The translations under genes and the position numbers were made by a program. A stretch of DNA of 64,000 nt. Origin: Rhodococcus_F sp040656415 (lineage in GTDB: Bacteria > Actinomycetota > Actinomycetes > Mycobacteriales > Mycobacteriaceae). The notes under the pieces were generated by a model. It searched no databases. It was not told the origin of the DNA and was given only the letters and a program-made list of their open reading frames with translations. Numbering within the stretch: position 1 is the first letter of the stretch; every line of letters begins with the position of its first letter. The stretch is taken from NCBI RefSeq assembly GCF_040656415.1, contig NZ_JBFAMC010000001.1, positions 930,001 to 994,000 of the forward strand, read 5' to 3'. Positions 50,119 to 59,174 of the stretch are shown in pieces.

Positions 50119-52145
50119 CCGTGGATCCCGGGGCGCTGATCGACGATCCAAGTCTCAGCCGCGAGTTCAAGGTGCAACTTCTGCAGGCGTGGGTGGCTGC
50201 AGTTCAGGAAGATGAAGCTTCGTGGCAGCCCTACCTGGACGATTACGGTCTCGATCAGCGTGACTGGACGCCGTCAGATGATCAGCGCTATACCGCGCTC
50301 CTCGAGGACGGAAGAAACGCTCAGAAAGCGAACGCTTCGCGCATCGAGTTGGGGGAGCGACTTTGGCAGGATTGCCTGAACGTGCCCGACGAAATGCTCG
50401 ACTTGGGGGCGTGGGGGCTCGGGTTCTTCGAGCTGTTCCTGCCGGCTGCACGAAGGCTAGGTTACGAGAGCAGGGAACTCGCCGACTATTACTCACGTTT
50501 CGACGCCGAGCGGGGGATGCGATTGCAGTCACTGGCTCAGGACGTCGAGACCCTCGGGAATGGTCTCGAGGCAGGGCGGACCGAACATGCCGAGCATGAG
50601 AAATGCCTGTCTGCGCTGCGGGCAGGATGGAGCGGGATCACCGCCACCGCGGCAACCGAGACCGTGCAGGGACACTGCACTGCGGCCGAAGCGGATCTGG
50701 ACCGGTTGGCAAGCCTCGTCGAGGTCCTGTCGGAGGCGAATCTCACGTTGAGTGCCGCAGTGACGACCAAGGCATACAAGGTGGTGTCACTACATCAGCC
50801 CACTGTCGGTGGGTACAGTGCCGCACAAATCGATGGCCTTGCCGACATCTACGTAGGTGTCCGTGACGGCGACTACTACCTTGCAGAAGACCGTATGATG
50901 CGTGCGTCTTACTGGTTCCCGGAACTCGCGGGCGGCGACTTCCGCTACCCCGGCGGCCTCTGCGTGGACGGCGGCGGCGGCTCTCTGACCCGACTCGACC
51001 GCGACGATATCGTGGGGCAGGCGGCCGGAATCGTCAAGCGCTGGTTCGACACAAACTTCCAGCAGGTGTACGAGGAGAAGCGGCAGGAATTCACGACAGC
51101 GTGCGATGAATGCGCCGAAGCGGTCGATGCGGCGTATGACGCCGCGATCGCCGAGGCGCGAACCATTGAGACGCAGGCGTGTATCCCGTCGAACGGGATC
51201 ACCGATCCAGAGTCGATCATTAACCGCAACGGTGGTTCGCACGCTGGGAGAATTCCTTCGACACCACCAGAACCGATTCCGGCGCAGCCGAATCCGGGGC
51301 CCGCGAGCACTGTTCCTACCGCCGCCCCTGCCGATCGGTCTGGCGGCGGGGGCGCTACCGCCACCGCACCTGCAGCGCACCAGTCCGACACGCCGGTACT
51401 GGTTGTACCACCCGCTCCAGGCGTCGTGCCCGCACCAGCTGGCTTCCCCGGTGGCGTCTCGGGGTTCGGCGACGTACCCGGTATAGGAGCTGCGTCCGGT
51501 CCGGGCGAACTCGGTTCGATGATCCGCACACTGATCGAGGATGCGGTGTCGGAGCTCACCGGCGGGAATGACGCGGACCTTGGCGATGAATTCGGTGATT
51601 CGCGCGAAGAGGAAGTCCACGCCGGCCAAGCAGGGGTACCACCCGAGAAGAGCCTCGAGTTGCTCCTCGGCGGAAAGTCGTGGACGCTCTCGATCGACGA
51701 GAATAGTGAGGGCATTCACCTCGAGATGACTGACGAGCAGGGCGGAACGGCCAGGTTCAGCATCGAGGTCGGCCCGAACGGACTGCCTCGGATCGTGGAG
51801 GAAACCGACACGGGTGAAGCGCCTTTCGAGGCGGCACCGAACGTGAAGGAGGAAGCGCGGAATCCCGATACTGCAGGTGACCCGGGCCTGGCGGTAGATG
51901 AGGATGCGGTCCTCGGAGGGAACCCCGCGGACTATGCGCCGCAACATGAGGAGACCACAACCCCTGTGCCACCCGAAGTGCCAGAGGGTGTGCCACATCC
52001 GTCGGACGTCACACCGCACGAACCGTCCCTCGATGCACCTGCCGAGCCCGGGCCGCTATGGGATCCGTTGCCGGACCGCGAACCTGCGCACGATTCGGAA
52101 GCGGGCGACAGCGGCGCCGAATTGGCCGAGGCAGGCCCCTTGTGA
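50115..52145 (+). CDS. Large Ala/Pro-rich putative type VII substrate (Rv3439c position)
   Basis: A 676-residue protein. Residues about 1-330 are helical and include a WSG turn (RAGWSGITATAA, near 174) flanked by long helices, as in WXG/PPE-type substrates. Residues about 355-460 are a Pro/Ala/Gly linker. About 505-560 is a small beta region (ELLLGGKSWTLSIDENSEGIHLEM), and the tail is acidic and Pro-rich. No signal peptide or membrane segment is seen. The GTG start overlaps the preceding stop. As I recall, Rv3439c at this locus is an Ala/Pro-rich protein of 467 residues. It is a likely partner of the EspC-like protein; function unknown. Confidence 0.65.
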   Translation: MTVDPGALIDDPSLSREFKVQLLQAWVAAVQEDEASWQPYLDDYGLDQRDWTPSDDQRYTALLEDGRNAQKANASRIELGERLWQDCLNVPDEMLDLGAWGLGFFELFLPAARRLGYESRELADYYSRFDAERGMRLQSLAQDVETLGNGLEAGRTEHAEHEKCLSALRAGWSGITATAATETVQGHCTAAEADLDRLASLVEVLSEANLTLSAAVTTKAYKVVSLHQPTVGGYSAAQIDGLADIYVGVRDGDYYLAEDRMMRASYWFPELAGGDFRYPGGLCVDGGGGSLTRLDRDDIVGQAAGIVKRWFDTNFQQVYEEKRQEFTTACDECAEAVDAAYDAAIAEARTIETQACIPSNGITDPESIINRNGGSHAGRIPSTPPEPIPAQPNPGPASTVPTAAPADRSGGGGATATAPAAHQSDTPVLVVPPAPGVVPAPAGFPGGVSGFGDVPGIGAASGPGELGSMIRTLIEDAVSELTGGNDADLGDEFGDSREEEVHAGQAGVPPEKSLELLLGGKSWTLSIDENSEGIHLEMTDEQGGTARFSIEVGPNGLPRIVEETDTGEAPFEAAPNVKEEARNPDTAGDPGLAVDEDAVLGGNPADYAPQHEETTTPVPPEVPEGVPHPSDVTPHEPSLDAPAEPGPLWDPLPDREPAHDSEAGDSGAELAEAGPL

Positions 52146-52411
52146 ACGCCCGTGCCGCACAGCTGCGCTCGCACCGCGCGCAGATGAGAGCCGATCTGGA
52201 AGCGTTTCGGGAGCGGATCGCTGACCGTCGAGCGAAGGACGACGCGGCGGCCAACCTCCGTCGTTCTGGTTGCAGCGTAACGGAACCCGCGACGGAGTTG
52301 ACGACACCGCCTGCGGCGTTGAGGCCTTCGATTTCAAGTCCTTCTGTACCGCGACGCGAACCAGTCGAAGACGATGATGAGTTCTACCATCCGCGTAGTT
52401 GGCTGGTGTGA
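52142..52411 (+). CDS. Small conserved-tail hypothetical protein of the secretion-substrate cassette
   Basis: An 89-residue protein, starting at a GTG that overlaps the preceding stop. The N-terminal 40 residues form one charged helix (RAAQLRSHRAQMRADLEAFRE). A low-complexity middle follows, and the end is EDDDEFYHPRSWLV. I have a sense that short proteins ending in DDEYF..SWL occur beside type VII substrates in Nocardiaceae, but cannot verify it. It may be a chaperone or a third secreted component. Confidence 0.6.
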   Translation: MNARAAQLRSHRAQMRADLEAFRERIADRRAKDDAAANLRRSGCSVTEPATELTTPPAALRPSISSPSVPRREPVEDDDEFYHPRSWLV

Positions 52412-52513
52412 CTGGAAGTACCTTCTGGGAGAGTGGATTCTCCAGTGAGGCAGCGGTTCTGGATGATCTCGAATCGGGATCGGCCAGGTCGCTGCGTCCC
52501 GGCTCGATCCGGG

Positions 52514-52543
52514 CCTCCCCGCGGTGCGACCACCGCGGGGGGA
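52514..52543. terminator. Terminator after the three-gene cassette
   Basis: A GC-rich stem of about 12 pairs (CCTCCCCGCGGTG against CACCGCGGGGGGAG) lies between convergent genes, with AACAAG following. It can serve both strands. Confidence 0.6.
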
Positions 52544-52595
52544 GAACAAGCACTTAGGCTAACTGACGTAGAAGGTCGCGGCGGTGGACCCGACT

Positions 52596-53432
52596 TCAGA
52601 TCTGGGGACTGAGGCCGTGCGAGTCGGCGTCGGCGTGCTCCTCGTAGGGGTCGATGAGTGTGGTGTGGGGGAGTTCGGCATCTGGCTCCGCGAACATCTC
52701 GTACTTCTTCTCACCCAGAAGGTGGTAGAGCAGAAAGCCGGTCAGCAGGGCCCGTGTGGTCTGCTGGGTCCACCGCTCGGAGCGGCCGACCCCGAGTGCG
52801 TATAGGAGTCGGCGACCTTCGATGAGGCCGGAATTCGATGCGTCATCGACAGAGCGGAGGATCCGCTCGCCACCCCACGCCGCAGCGAGCGACTTGGCGT
52901 TGCAGTTCATGGAGTCGATGTCGGTGCCGGCGACTATGAGCGCCGGAACTGTGATTTCGGACGCATAGTTCTCGGCCTTCGGTGCCGTAGGCGCAGGAAA
53001 GAGGGCGGCGACAGCCGACACGTCCCGCCGCGCGGCGGCGAGGACAGCGGCTCCCGCGCCCATCCCGTGACCCGCGAGCGCCACCCGACCGGGGTGCACG
53101 CTTATCCGGCCGGGCCCGAGACGCACACCAACGCAGATGTCGAGGGTGGCTCTCAAGTCTGTGGCCAGACCGAGGTGGGAAGGCAGTGGGCCGCGCTCGC
53201 TGTCCGGTGCAGCCGCGACGATCCCCCATGAAGCGAGGTGCTCGAGCGTCTTTCGATAATGTCCGGCGCCGGTCATCCAGCCGTGCGCGAATGCGACGGC
53301 GGGCAGGTCGAAGCCTGATTCCGGCGTGTATACGACTCCCGGTTGTCCGGCAAGGGCGAGATCGCCACGCAGCACGCGGTGCGGTCCCCGCTTGGACAGT
53401 TCACGGGCGAGGGTCTTGGATTTCGGCGCCAC
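52596..53432 (-). CDS. Alpha/beta-hydrolase-like protein with Gly at the nucleophile position (Rv3438 family)
   Basis: A 278-residue protein with the dienelactone-hydrolase-type fold: AVAFAHGWMTGAGHY (oxyanion region, 46-60), the nucleophile elbow GHGMG (121-125) and VPALIVAGTDID (later acid strand). A hydrolase would have Ser or Cys at residue 123; here it is Gly. As I recall, M. tuberculosis Rv3438, also beside glmS, has the same substitution (GHGFG), so this is a family feature and probably not a sequencing error. It is likely non-catalytic or uses another chemistry. GTG start is supported by the conserved beginning APKSKTLARELSKRGPHRVL. Diverges from glmS. Confidence 0.8.
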   Translation of the reverse strand: MAPKSKTLARELSKRGPHRVLRGDLALAGQPGVVYTPESGFDLPAVAFAHGWMTGAGHYRKTLEHLASWGIVAAAPDSERGPLPSHLGLATDLRATLDICVGVRLGPGRISVHPGRVALAGHGMGAGAAVLAAARRDVSAVAALFPAPTAPKAENYASEITVPALIVAGTDIDSMNCNAKSLAAAWGGERILRSVDDASNSGLIEGRRLLYALGVGRSERWTQQTTRALLTGFLLYHLLGEKKYEMFAEPDAELPHTTLIDPYEEHADADSHGLSPQI

Positions 53433-53576
53433 GAGGAGAACGTTATCCGATCCGCAGGTCGCCGAGAGAGTCGATGGGGGTCCACTGGACGATCCGATGC
53501 GGCCCGTGCTTCAGCATCCGGTGCGACCCGCACGTCGACTTCGCGACGGCCTCCGGTCCCAGTACGCTGATCAACC

Positions 53577-55439
53577 ATGTGCGGAATCGTGGGATACGTC
53601 GGCCACCGGCAGGCTCGGACTGTTGTGGTGGAAGCTCTGCGACGGATGGAATACCGCGGATACGACTCGGCTGGAATCGCGATTCTCGATGGAAACGGCG
53701 GGATGAAGGTCGAGCGAAAGGCTGGCCGACTGTCGAATCTCGAGGCCGAACTCGACGATATCGGGATCGCGACCTTCACCGGCAGCACGGGGATCGGACA
53801 CACGCGGTGGGCGACGCATGGGCGCCCCACCGACCGGAATGCGCACCCGCACCGTGATGCGACTGACGCCGTCGCCGTGGTACACAACGGCATCATCGAG
53901 AATTTCGCCCCCTTGCGAGCCGAACTCGAGCGCGACGGAGTCGAGTTCGGCAGCGACACCGACACCGAGGTCGCGGTACATCTCGTCGCCCGCGCCTACG
54001 CGGAGGGTGAGACTGCAGGAGACTTCGCCGCCAGTGCGTTGCGTGTGCTTCGCAGGCTCGAGGGTGCGTTCACTCTCGTGTTCGCGCACGCCGACCACCC
54101 GGACACCATCGTTGCGGCACGCCGCTCGACGCCGTTGGTCATCGGTGTCGGTGAGGGAGAAACCTTCCTCGGTTCCGATGTTGCGGCGTTCATCGAGCAC
54201 ACTCGTGACGCGGTGGAACTGGGTCAAGACCAGGTCGTGGTGATCACTGCCGACGGGTACACGATTCTCGACTTCGATGGTTCCGAGGCACAGGGACGAC
54301 CGTTCCGCATCGACTGGGACCTCGCGGCCGCGGAGAAGGGCGGTCACGACTACTTCATGCTCAAGGAGATCGAGGAGCAACCTGCCGCGGTGGCTGACAC
54401 CCTGCTCGGTCACTTCGCAGACGGGAAGATCGTTCTCGACGAGCAGCGGTTGTCGGACCAGGAGCTGCGCGACGTCGACAAGGTTTTCGTCGTCGCCTGC
54501 GGCAGCGCATACCACTCGGGTCTACTCGCGAAGTATGCGATCGAGCACTGGACGCGCCTTCCCGTCGAGGTCGAACTGGCGAGCGAGTTCCGTTACCGCG
54601 ACCCTGTACTGGATCGGTCCACGCTGGTCGTCGCCATCTCTCAATCAGGTGAGACGGCGGACACCCTAGAGGCCGTGCGCCACGCCAAGGACCAGAAGGC
54701 CCGTGTCCTGGCGGTATGCAACACCAACGGTGCCCAGATTCCTCGCGAAGCCGATGCCGTCCTCTACACCCGCGCAGGTCCGGAGATCGGTGTCGCGTCG
54801 ACCAAGGCATTCCTTGCGCAGGTCACGGCGAACTACCTGGTCGGACTTGCGCTGGCCCAGGCCCGCGGTACGAAGTATCCGGACGAAGTCGCACGCGAGT
54901 ATGCGGATCTCGAGGCGATGCCTGATCAGGTCAGTCGTGTCCTCGAGATGGTCGAACCGGTACGTGCTCTGGCGCGAGAGCTGGCGTCGTCGTCGACGGT
55001 GCTGTTCCTGGGACGCCACGTCGGCTACCCGGTGGCGCTCGAGGGTGCGCTCAAGCTCAAGGAGCTTGCGTACATGCACGCCGAAGGTTTCGCTGCGGGG
55101 GAACTCAAGCATGGGCCGATCGCATTGATCGAAGACGGTCTGCCGGTGATCATCGTCATGCCGTCGCCGAAGGGCCGGGCGATGCTGCACTCGAAGCTCC
55201 TCAGCAACATTCGGGAGATTCAGGCCCGAGGTGCGCTGACCGTCGTGATCGCCGAGGAAGGGGACGAAGCCGTTCGGCCGTTCGCCGACCACTTGTTCGA
55301 GATCCCGCCGGCGCCGACTCTGCTGCAACCCTTGTTGTCGACGGTGCCGCTGCAGGTCTTCGCGGCCGAGGTTGCGCAGACCCGAGGCTACGACGTCGAC
55401 AAGCCGCGAAACCTCGCGAAGTCTGTCACGGTCGAATAG
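53577..55439 (+). CDS. glmS: Glutamine-fructose-6-phosphate aminotransferase (isomerizing)
   Basis: A 620-residue enzyme. The N-terminal nucleophile hydrolase domain begins MCGIVGYVG with Cys2 as nucleophile. The C-terminal part has two SIS isomerase domains (VACGSAYHSGLLAKY, SQSGETADTLEA and FLGRHVGYPVALEGALKLKE), ending KPRNLAKSVTVE. It makes glucosamine-6-phosphate for the cell wall. No glmS ribozyme is expected in this phylum and none is seen. The 144-base divergent gap holds its promoter. Confidence 0.97.
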   Translation: MCGIVGYVGHRQARTVVVEALRRMEYRGYDSAGIAILDGNGGMKVERKAGRLSNLEAELDDIGIATFTGSTGIGHTRWATHGRPTDRNAHPHRDATDAVAVVHNGIIENFAPLRAELERDGVEFGSDTDTEVAVHLVARAYAEGETAGDFAASALRVLRRLEGAFTLVFAHADHPDTIVAARRSTPLVIGVGEGETFLGSDVAAFIEHTRDAVELGQDQVVVITADGYTILDFDGSEAQGRPFRIDWDLAAAEKGGHDYFMLKEIEEQPAAVADTLLGHFADGKIVLDEQRLSDQELRDVDKVFVVACGSAYHSGLLAKYAIEHWTRLPVEVELASEFRYRDPVLDRSTLVVAISQSGETADTLEAVRHAKDQKARVLAVCNTNGAQIPREADAVLYTRAGPEIGVASTKAFLAQVTANYLVGLALAQARGTKYPDEVAREYADLEAMPDQVSRVLEMVEPVRALARELASSSTVLFLGRHVGYPVALEGALKLKELAYMHAEGFAAGELKHGPIALIEDGLPVIIVMPSPKGRAMLHSKLLSNIREIQARGALTVVIAEEGDEAVRPFADHLFEIPPAPTLLQPLLSTVPLQVFAAEVAQTRGYDVDKPRNLAKSVTVE

Positions 55440-55471
55440 GCGACTGCGAGGGCAAGAGCCCAACAGTGCTT

Positions 55472-55508
55472 CCCAGGAGGGGCGGGGTACCGTCGTGACC
55501 CTCCTGGG
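55472..55508. terminator. Bidirectional terminator between glmS and the cupredoxin gene
   Basis: CCCAGGAGGG (55472-55481) and CCCTCCTGGG (55499-55508) pair perfectly. Flanking AGTGCTT and TGGTGCTT add partial pairing. It is placed between convergent stops. Confidence 0.6.
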
Positions 55509-55514
55509 TGGTGC

Positions 55515-55889
55515 TTACGGGGTCACGACGATCGTGCCCGTCATTTCCGGGTGCAGTGAGCAGGTGTATTCGTAGGTTCCCGGCTCGGTGAACGTGTGGG
55601 TGTAGCTGCCTGTCTGCATCAACCGGCTTCGGAGTTCACCCTCTGCGGTGCCGATTCCCACCACGTCGTGGAGGACACCCCGATCGTCGAAGTTCCAGGT
55701 AACGGTTTCTCCTACCTTGACCGTGAGTGTTGCGGGTGTATAGGCCATGTCGGCGACCTCGACGACCGGACCGCTCGGCGCCTGGGCAACCTCATGATTG
55801 CCCGAGCCACAGGCGGAGATGAGCGTCGCTGTTGAAATACCGGCGGCGACAACTATTCCGGCGACACGCGACTTTCCACTTCCAAGCAT
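55515..55889 (-). CDS. Cupredoxin (plastocyanin/azurin-like) lipoprotein
   Basis: A 124-residue protein. It has a lipoprotein signal peptide with lipobox ISAC and Cys27, then a single cupredoxin domain. The type 1 copper ligands are His74 (GVLHDVVG), Cys110, His113 and Met116 (YTCSLHPEMTG). It is probably an electron carrier or copper binder on the outer face of the membrane. The start was chosen for the signal peptide; an ATG 12 codons upstream is possible. Its promoter region overlaps that of the divergent NAD(P)HX repair gene. Confidence 0.85.
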   Translation of the reverse strand: MLGSGKSRVAGIVVAAGISTATLISACGSGNHEVAQAPSGPVVEVADMAYTPATLTVKVGETVTWNFDDRGVLHDVVGIGTAEGELRSRLMQTGSYTHTFTEPGTYEYTCSLHPEMTGTIVVTP

Positions 55890-55943
55890 GCTGTCGAGCG
55901 TAGTCTGACCTCCGTACCGACCCATCTCCGATGAGGAGTTCCC

Positions 55944-57425
55944 ATGCGGAGCTACTACACCGCTGACGAGGTTCGATCCGCAGAGGCACCGCTGTTGGCC
56001 TCTCTTCCCGAGGGTGCACTGATGCATCGCGCGGCGTACGGACTTGCTGCGGTTGTGGCATCCGAACTGCGGGCGCGCACGGGTGGGGTCGCAGGTCGCG
56101 CCCTGACCTTGTTGGTGGGGTCCGGCGACAACGGTGGCGATGCGTTGTGGGCCGGAACGATGCTGCGCGGGCGCGGGGTCGCGGCCACCGCGGTGTTACT
56201 GAAACCGGAGAAGGCCCACAAGGCCGGGTTGGCTGCGTTTACGGCCGCCGGCGGGCGGATTGCGACTCCCGCCGGCCGCCTGGAGTCATCCGACCTCGTG
56301 ATCGACGGGATCGTGGGTCTGTCGGGAAAGGGCCCGTTGCGTCCGGAGGCGGCCGCGCTGGTCGCCCAGATCGAGGCTCCGATCGTTTCGGCGGACCTGC
56401 CCAGCGGAGTAGACCCGGACACCGGGGCTGTAGAAGGTCCAGCCGTGCGTGCCGCAGTCACCGTGGCTTTCGGTGCGCTCAAGCCAGTACATGTGCTCGG
56501 GGCGGCCCACTGCGGCCGAGTTGAGCTCGTGCCTATCGGGTTGTCTCTCGGTTCGGCCGGGACTCGCGAACTCGAACCCAGCGACGTGGGCATGGCCTGG
56601 CCGGCTCCGGGGGCCCAGGACGACAAGTACACGCAGGGTGTGGTCGGGATTGTTGCGGGGAGCGAAGGATATCCCGGCGCAGGCGTCTTGTGTACTGGCG
56701 CGGCGGTGACCGCTACGTCCGGGCTGGTCCGATACGCCGGCCCATGTACGAGTGAGGTGCTTGCCCATTCGCCGGAGGTGATCGCGACCCCCGATCTCGC
56801 GAGAGCGGGGCGCGTCCAGGCCTGGGCGGTGGGGCCGGGAATGGGTACCGATGATGCGGGTCGTCGCAGGCTGAGGACGGTGCTCGAGTCGGACGTCCCG
56901 GTGCTGGTCGACGCGGACGGTCTTACCCTGCTCGCGGATGACCCCGACCTCGTGCGCCTCAGGGCAGCACCGACGTTGCTGACCCCTCACGCCGGTGAGT
57001 TCGCCCGGCTGACAGGGAAGGACCCGGGGCCTGATCGTGCGGCGGCGATACGTGCCCTCGCGGCGGACTGGCAGGCTTACGTGCTCCTCAAGGGCAGGGC
57101 CACAATCATCGCCGAACCCGGTGGTCGCATCTTGGTCAACGAGGCCGGTGGTTCGTGGTCGGCTACCGCGGGTGCGGGAGATGTTCTATCCGGGATCGTG
57201 GGATCGTTGATGGCGTCGGGTATCGCCCCGGACCATGCCGCGGCTATGGGTGCGCGTACTCATTCACTGGCTGCCAACCTGGCCGCCAGAGGGGACCCCT
57301 GGGGTCCCTCCGCAGGGCGTGGAGCCGCCCCGATCTCGGCGGGGGCGCTGTTGGCGCAGCTCAGAGAGTCGATCAGAATCCTGCGTGCCTGTGCTTCACC
57401 CGAGGAAATGTCGGATCCATCGTGA
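55944..57425 (+). CDS. nnr: Bifunctional NAD(P)HX epimerase / ADP-dependent dehydratase
   Basis: A 493-residue fusion. The N-terminal YjeF_N epimerase domain (about 1-210) carries VGSGDNGGDALWAG and SADLPSGVDPDTG. The C-terminal ribokinase-like dehydratase domain (about 225-480) carries LLTPHAGEFARLTG and the catalytic TAGAGDVLSGIVGSLMA. It repairs hydrated NADH and NADPH. GATGAGGAG precedes the ATG. Its stop overlaps alr (GTGA), the same neighbourhood as Rv3433c-Rv3423c, but here directly adjacent. Confidence 0.95.
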   Translation: MRSYYTADEVRSAEAPLLASLPEGALMHRAAYGLAAVVASELRARTGGVAGRALTLLVGSGDNGGDALWAGTMLRGRGVAATAVLLKPEKAHKAGLAAFTAAGGRIATPAGRLESSDLVIDGIVGLSGKGPLRPEAAALVAQIEAPIVSADLPSGVDPDTGAVEGPAVRAAVTVAFGALKPVHVLGAAHCGRVELVPIGLSLGSAGTRELEPSDVGMAWPAPGAQDDKYTQGVVGIVAGSEGYPGAGVLCTGAAVTATSGLVRYAGPCTSEVLAHSPEVIATPDLARAGRVQAWAVGPGMGTDDAGRRRLRTVLESDVPVLVDADGLTLLADDPDLVRLRAAPTLLTPHAGEFARLTGKDPGPDRAAAIRALAADWQAYVLLKGRATIIAEPGGRILVNEAGGSWSATAGAGDVLSGIVGSLMASGIAPDHAAAMGARTHSLAANLAARGDPWGPSAGRGAAPISAGALLAQLRESIRILRACASPEEMSDPS

Positions 57426-58642
57426 ATGAGAAGATCGAGCGCATGAGGTTCGCTGAAACAGTGGCGTCGGGCGAGCACGCCCACGCCGGGCGCGCAGCCC
57501 GTATCCGGGCAAAGTCGGCGCCAGAGGCTGAAGCCGTGGTGGATTTGAATGCGATCGCTCACAACGTCCGAATCCTGCGCGAGAGTGCGCGTGATGCTGC
57601 CGTGATGGCGGTTGTGAAGGCGGACGGCTACAACCATGGAGCCGTGCCAGTCGCGAAGACGGCGCTGGCCGCGGGAGCCACGGAGCTCGGGGTGACGACG
57701 ATATCGGAGGCGCTCCAGCTTCGACGAGCGGGAATCGACGCGCCCATCCTTGCCTGGATGCACACCGTCGATGCTGATTTCGCTCCTGCGATTCTGGCCG
57801 GGATCGAACTGGGGGTGTCCTCGCCGCGCCATGTCGCCGGAGTGGTTGCCGGCGCCCACAGGGTCGGGGCAACCGCGATGGTCACTATCAAGGTGGACAC
57901 CGGACTGAACCGCAATGGAGTTGCACCGGACGAATTGGATCAGGTGCTCGTGGACCTGGCTCGTGCCCAGGCCGAGGGTTCAGTGCGGCTACGCGGGATC
58001 TTCTCGCATCTAGCTCATGCCGACCAGCTGCACCATGCCAGTATCGACTCTCAGCGGGAACGGCTGGTGAGTGCGGTCGGGGACGCCAAGCGGCATGGCC
58101 TGATCCCCGAAGTGGTACATCTGTCCAATTCTGCCGCGACTCTGACCCGACCCGATCTTCGATTCGACATGGTCCGCCCGGGCATCGCGATGTACGGGCT
58201 GTCTCCCGTTCCTGAACACGGTCAGTTCGGCTTGCGCCCGGCAATGTCCCTGCGTTCGAGGGTTGCCCTCGTGAAGAAGGTCGCGGCAGGGGAAGGCGTG
58301 TCCTACGGGCACGAGTGGGTGGCACCTCGCGACACGACGGTGGCGCTGCTGCCGCTCGGATACGCTGACGGGCTCCCTCGGGCACTCGGCGGCCGATTCG
58401 AGGTTCTACTCGGTTCGGCGCTACGCCCCGGCATCGGACGTGTCTGCATGGACCAGGTGGTTGTGGACCTCGGGCCTGACGGCGGCGGAGTCAGCGAAGG
58501 GGATACCGCGGTGTTCTTCGGTGCCGGAGATCATGGCGAACCTACCGCGCAGGCGTGGGCCGACGAGCTCGACACCATTCACTACGAAGTGGTGACCGGA
58601 GTGCGCGGGCGCACCGTGCGCACCTACGTCGGCGGGGCGTAG
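57422..58642 (+). CDS. alr: Alanine racemase
   Basis: A 406-residue fold-type III PLP enzyme. The PLP lysine is Lys66 (VVKADGYNHG). Other landmarks are LSNSAATL, RPGIAMYGLSP, the catalytic-tyrosine segment GVSYGHEW and LPLGYADGLPR. It converts L- to D-alanine for peptidoglycan. The first 40 residues are a non-conserved leader; GTG start overlapping nnr. Confidence 0.97.
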   Translation: MNEKIERMRFAETVASGEHAHAGRAARIRAKSAPEAEAVVDLNAIAHNVRILRESARDAAVMAVVKADGYNHGAVPVAKTALAAGATELGVTTISEALQLRRAGIDAPILAWMHTVDADFAPAILAGIELGVSSPRHVAGVVAGAHRVGATAMVTIKVDTGLNRNGVAPDELDQVLVDLARAQAEGSVRLRGIFSHLAHADQLHHASIDSQRERLVSAVGDAKRHGLIPEVVHLSNSAATLTRPDLRFDMVRPGIAMYGLSPVPEHGQFGLRPAMSLRSRVALVKKVAAGEGVSYGHEWVAPRDTTVALLPLGYADGLPRALGGRFEVLLGSALRPGIGRVCMDQVVVDLGPDGGGVSEGDTAVFFGAGDHGEPTAQAWADELDTIHYEVVTGVRGRTVRTYVGGA

Positions 58643-58645
58643 ACG

Positions 58646-59146
58646 TTGAGTAGTCCGATGCCTCCTGAGGATCGCCGGCTCGCCATGAGCGGGACCGTGG
58701 TGTTGCCCACGGCGGAGGCCACGGAGCAGTTCGGGCGAGACCTCGCGAGAGGACTCGTCGCAGGCGATCTCGTGATACTCGACGGACCGCTCGGTGCGGG
58801 AAAAACCGCTCTGACGAAGGGCATCGGGTCGGGGTTGGGGGTACAGGGACGAGTGACGTCCCCCACCTTCGTCATTGCGCGCGAACACCGGGCGGGGACC
58901 CGGCCGGATGGAGGCCCGCCGGTGGGCATGGTGCACGTGGACGCCTACCGCTTGGGTGGAAGCGGACCCCACGCACTGGACGAACTCGACGCTCTCGACC
59001 TCGATACCGACCTGGCCTCAGCGGTGGTGGTCGTCGAATGGGGAGAGGGAATCGTCGAACAGTTGGCCGATCGGCACCTGCGTGTGAGGTTGCGCCGAGA
59101 ACCCGAGACGGATGTCCGGACGGCCCACTGGGAGTGGATTTCTTGA
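58646..59146 (+). CDS. tsaE: tRNA t6A biosynthesis ATPase TsaE
   Basis: A 166-residue P-loop protein with GPLGAGKTALTKGI (Walker A), SPTFVIAREH and the MVHVDAYRL segment. It powers the t6A-forming complex with TsaB and TsaD. I used the TTG three bases after alr; ATG codons 4 and 13 codons later are alternatives, and the conserved part starts near the last one. Confidence 0.93.
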   Translation: MSSPMPPEDRRLAMSGTVVLPTAEATEQFGRDLARGLVAGDLVILDGPLGAGKTALTKGIGSGLGVQGRVTSPTFVIAREHRAGTRPDGGPPVGMVHVDAYRLGGSGPHALDELDALDLDTDLASAVVVVEWGEGIVEQLADRHLRVRLRREPETDVRTAHWEWIS

Positions 59147-59174
59147 GAGGTCTCGTGTCGGGATCGATTCCGGC

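Noticed and set aside
50790..52019. 409-codon minus-strand frame opposite the large secretion-substrate gene
   Set aside because: Arginine-rich shadow; the plus-strand frame has start-stop overlaps with both neighbours.
53433..53576. glmS ribozyme upstream of glmS
   Set aside because: The gap is only 144 bases and I see no glmS ribozyme core; the element belongs to Firmicutes.
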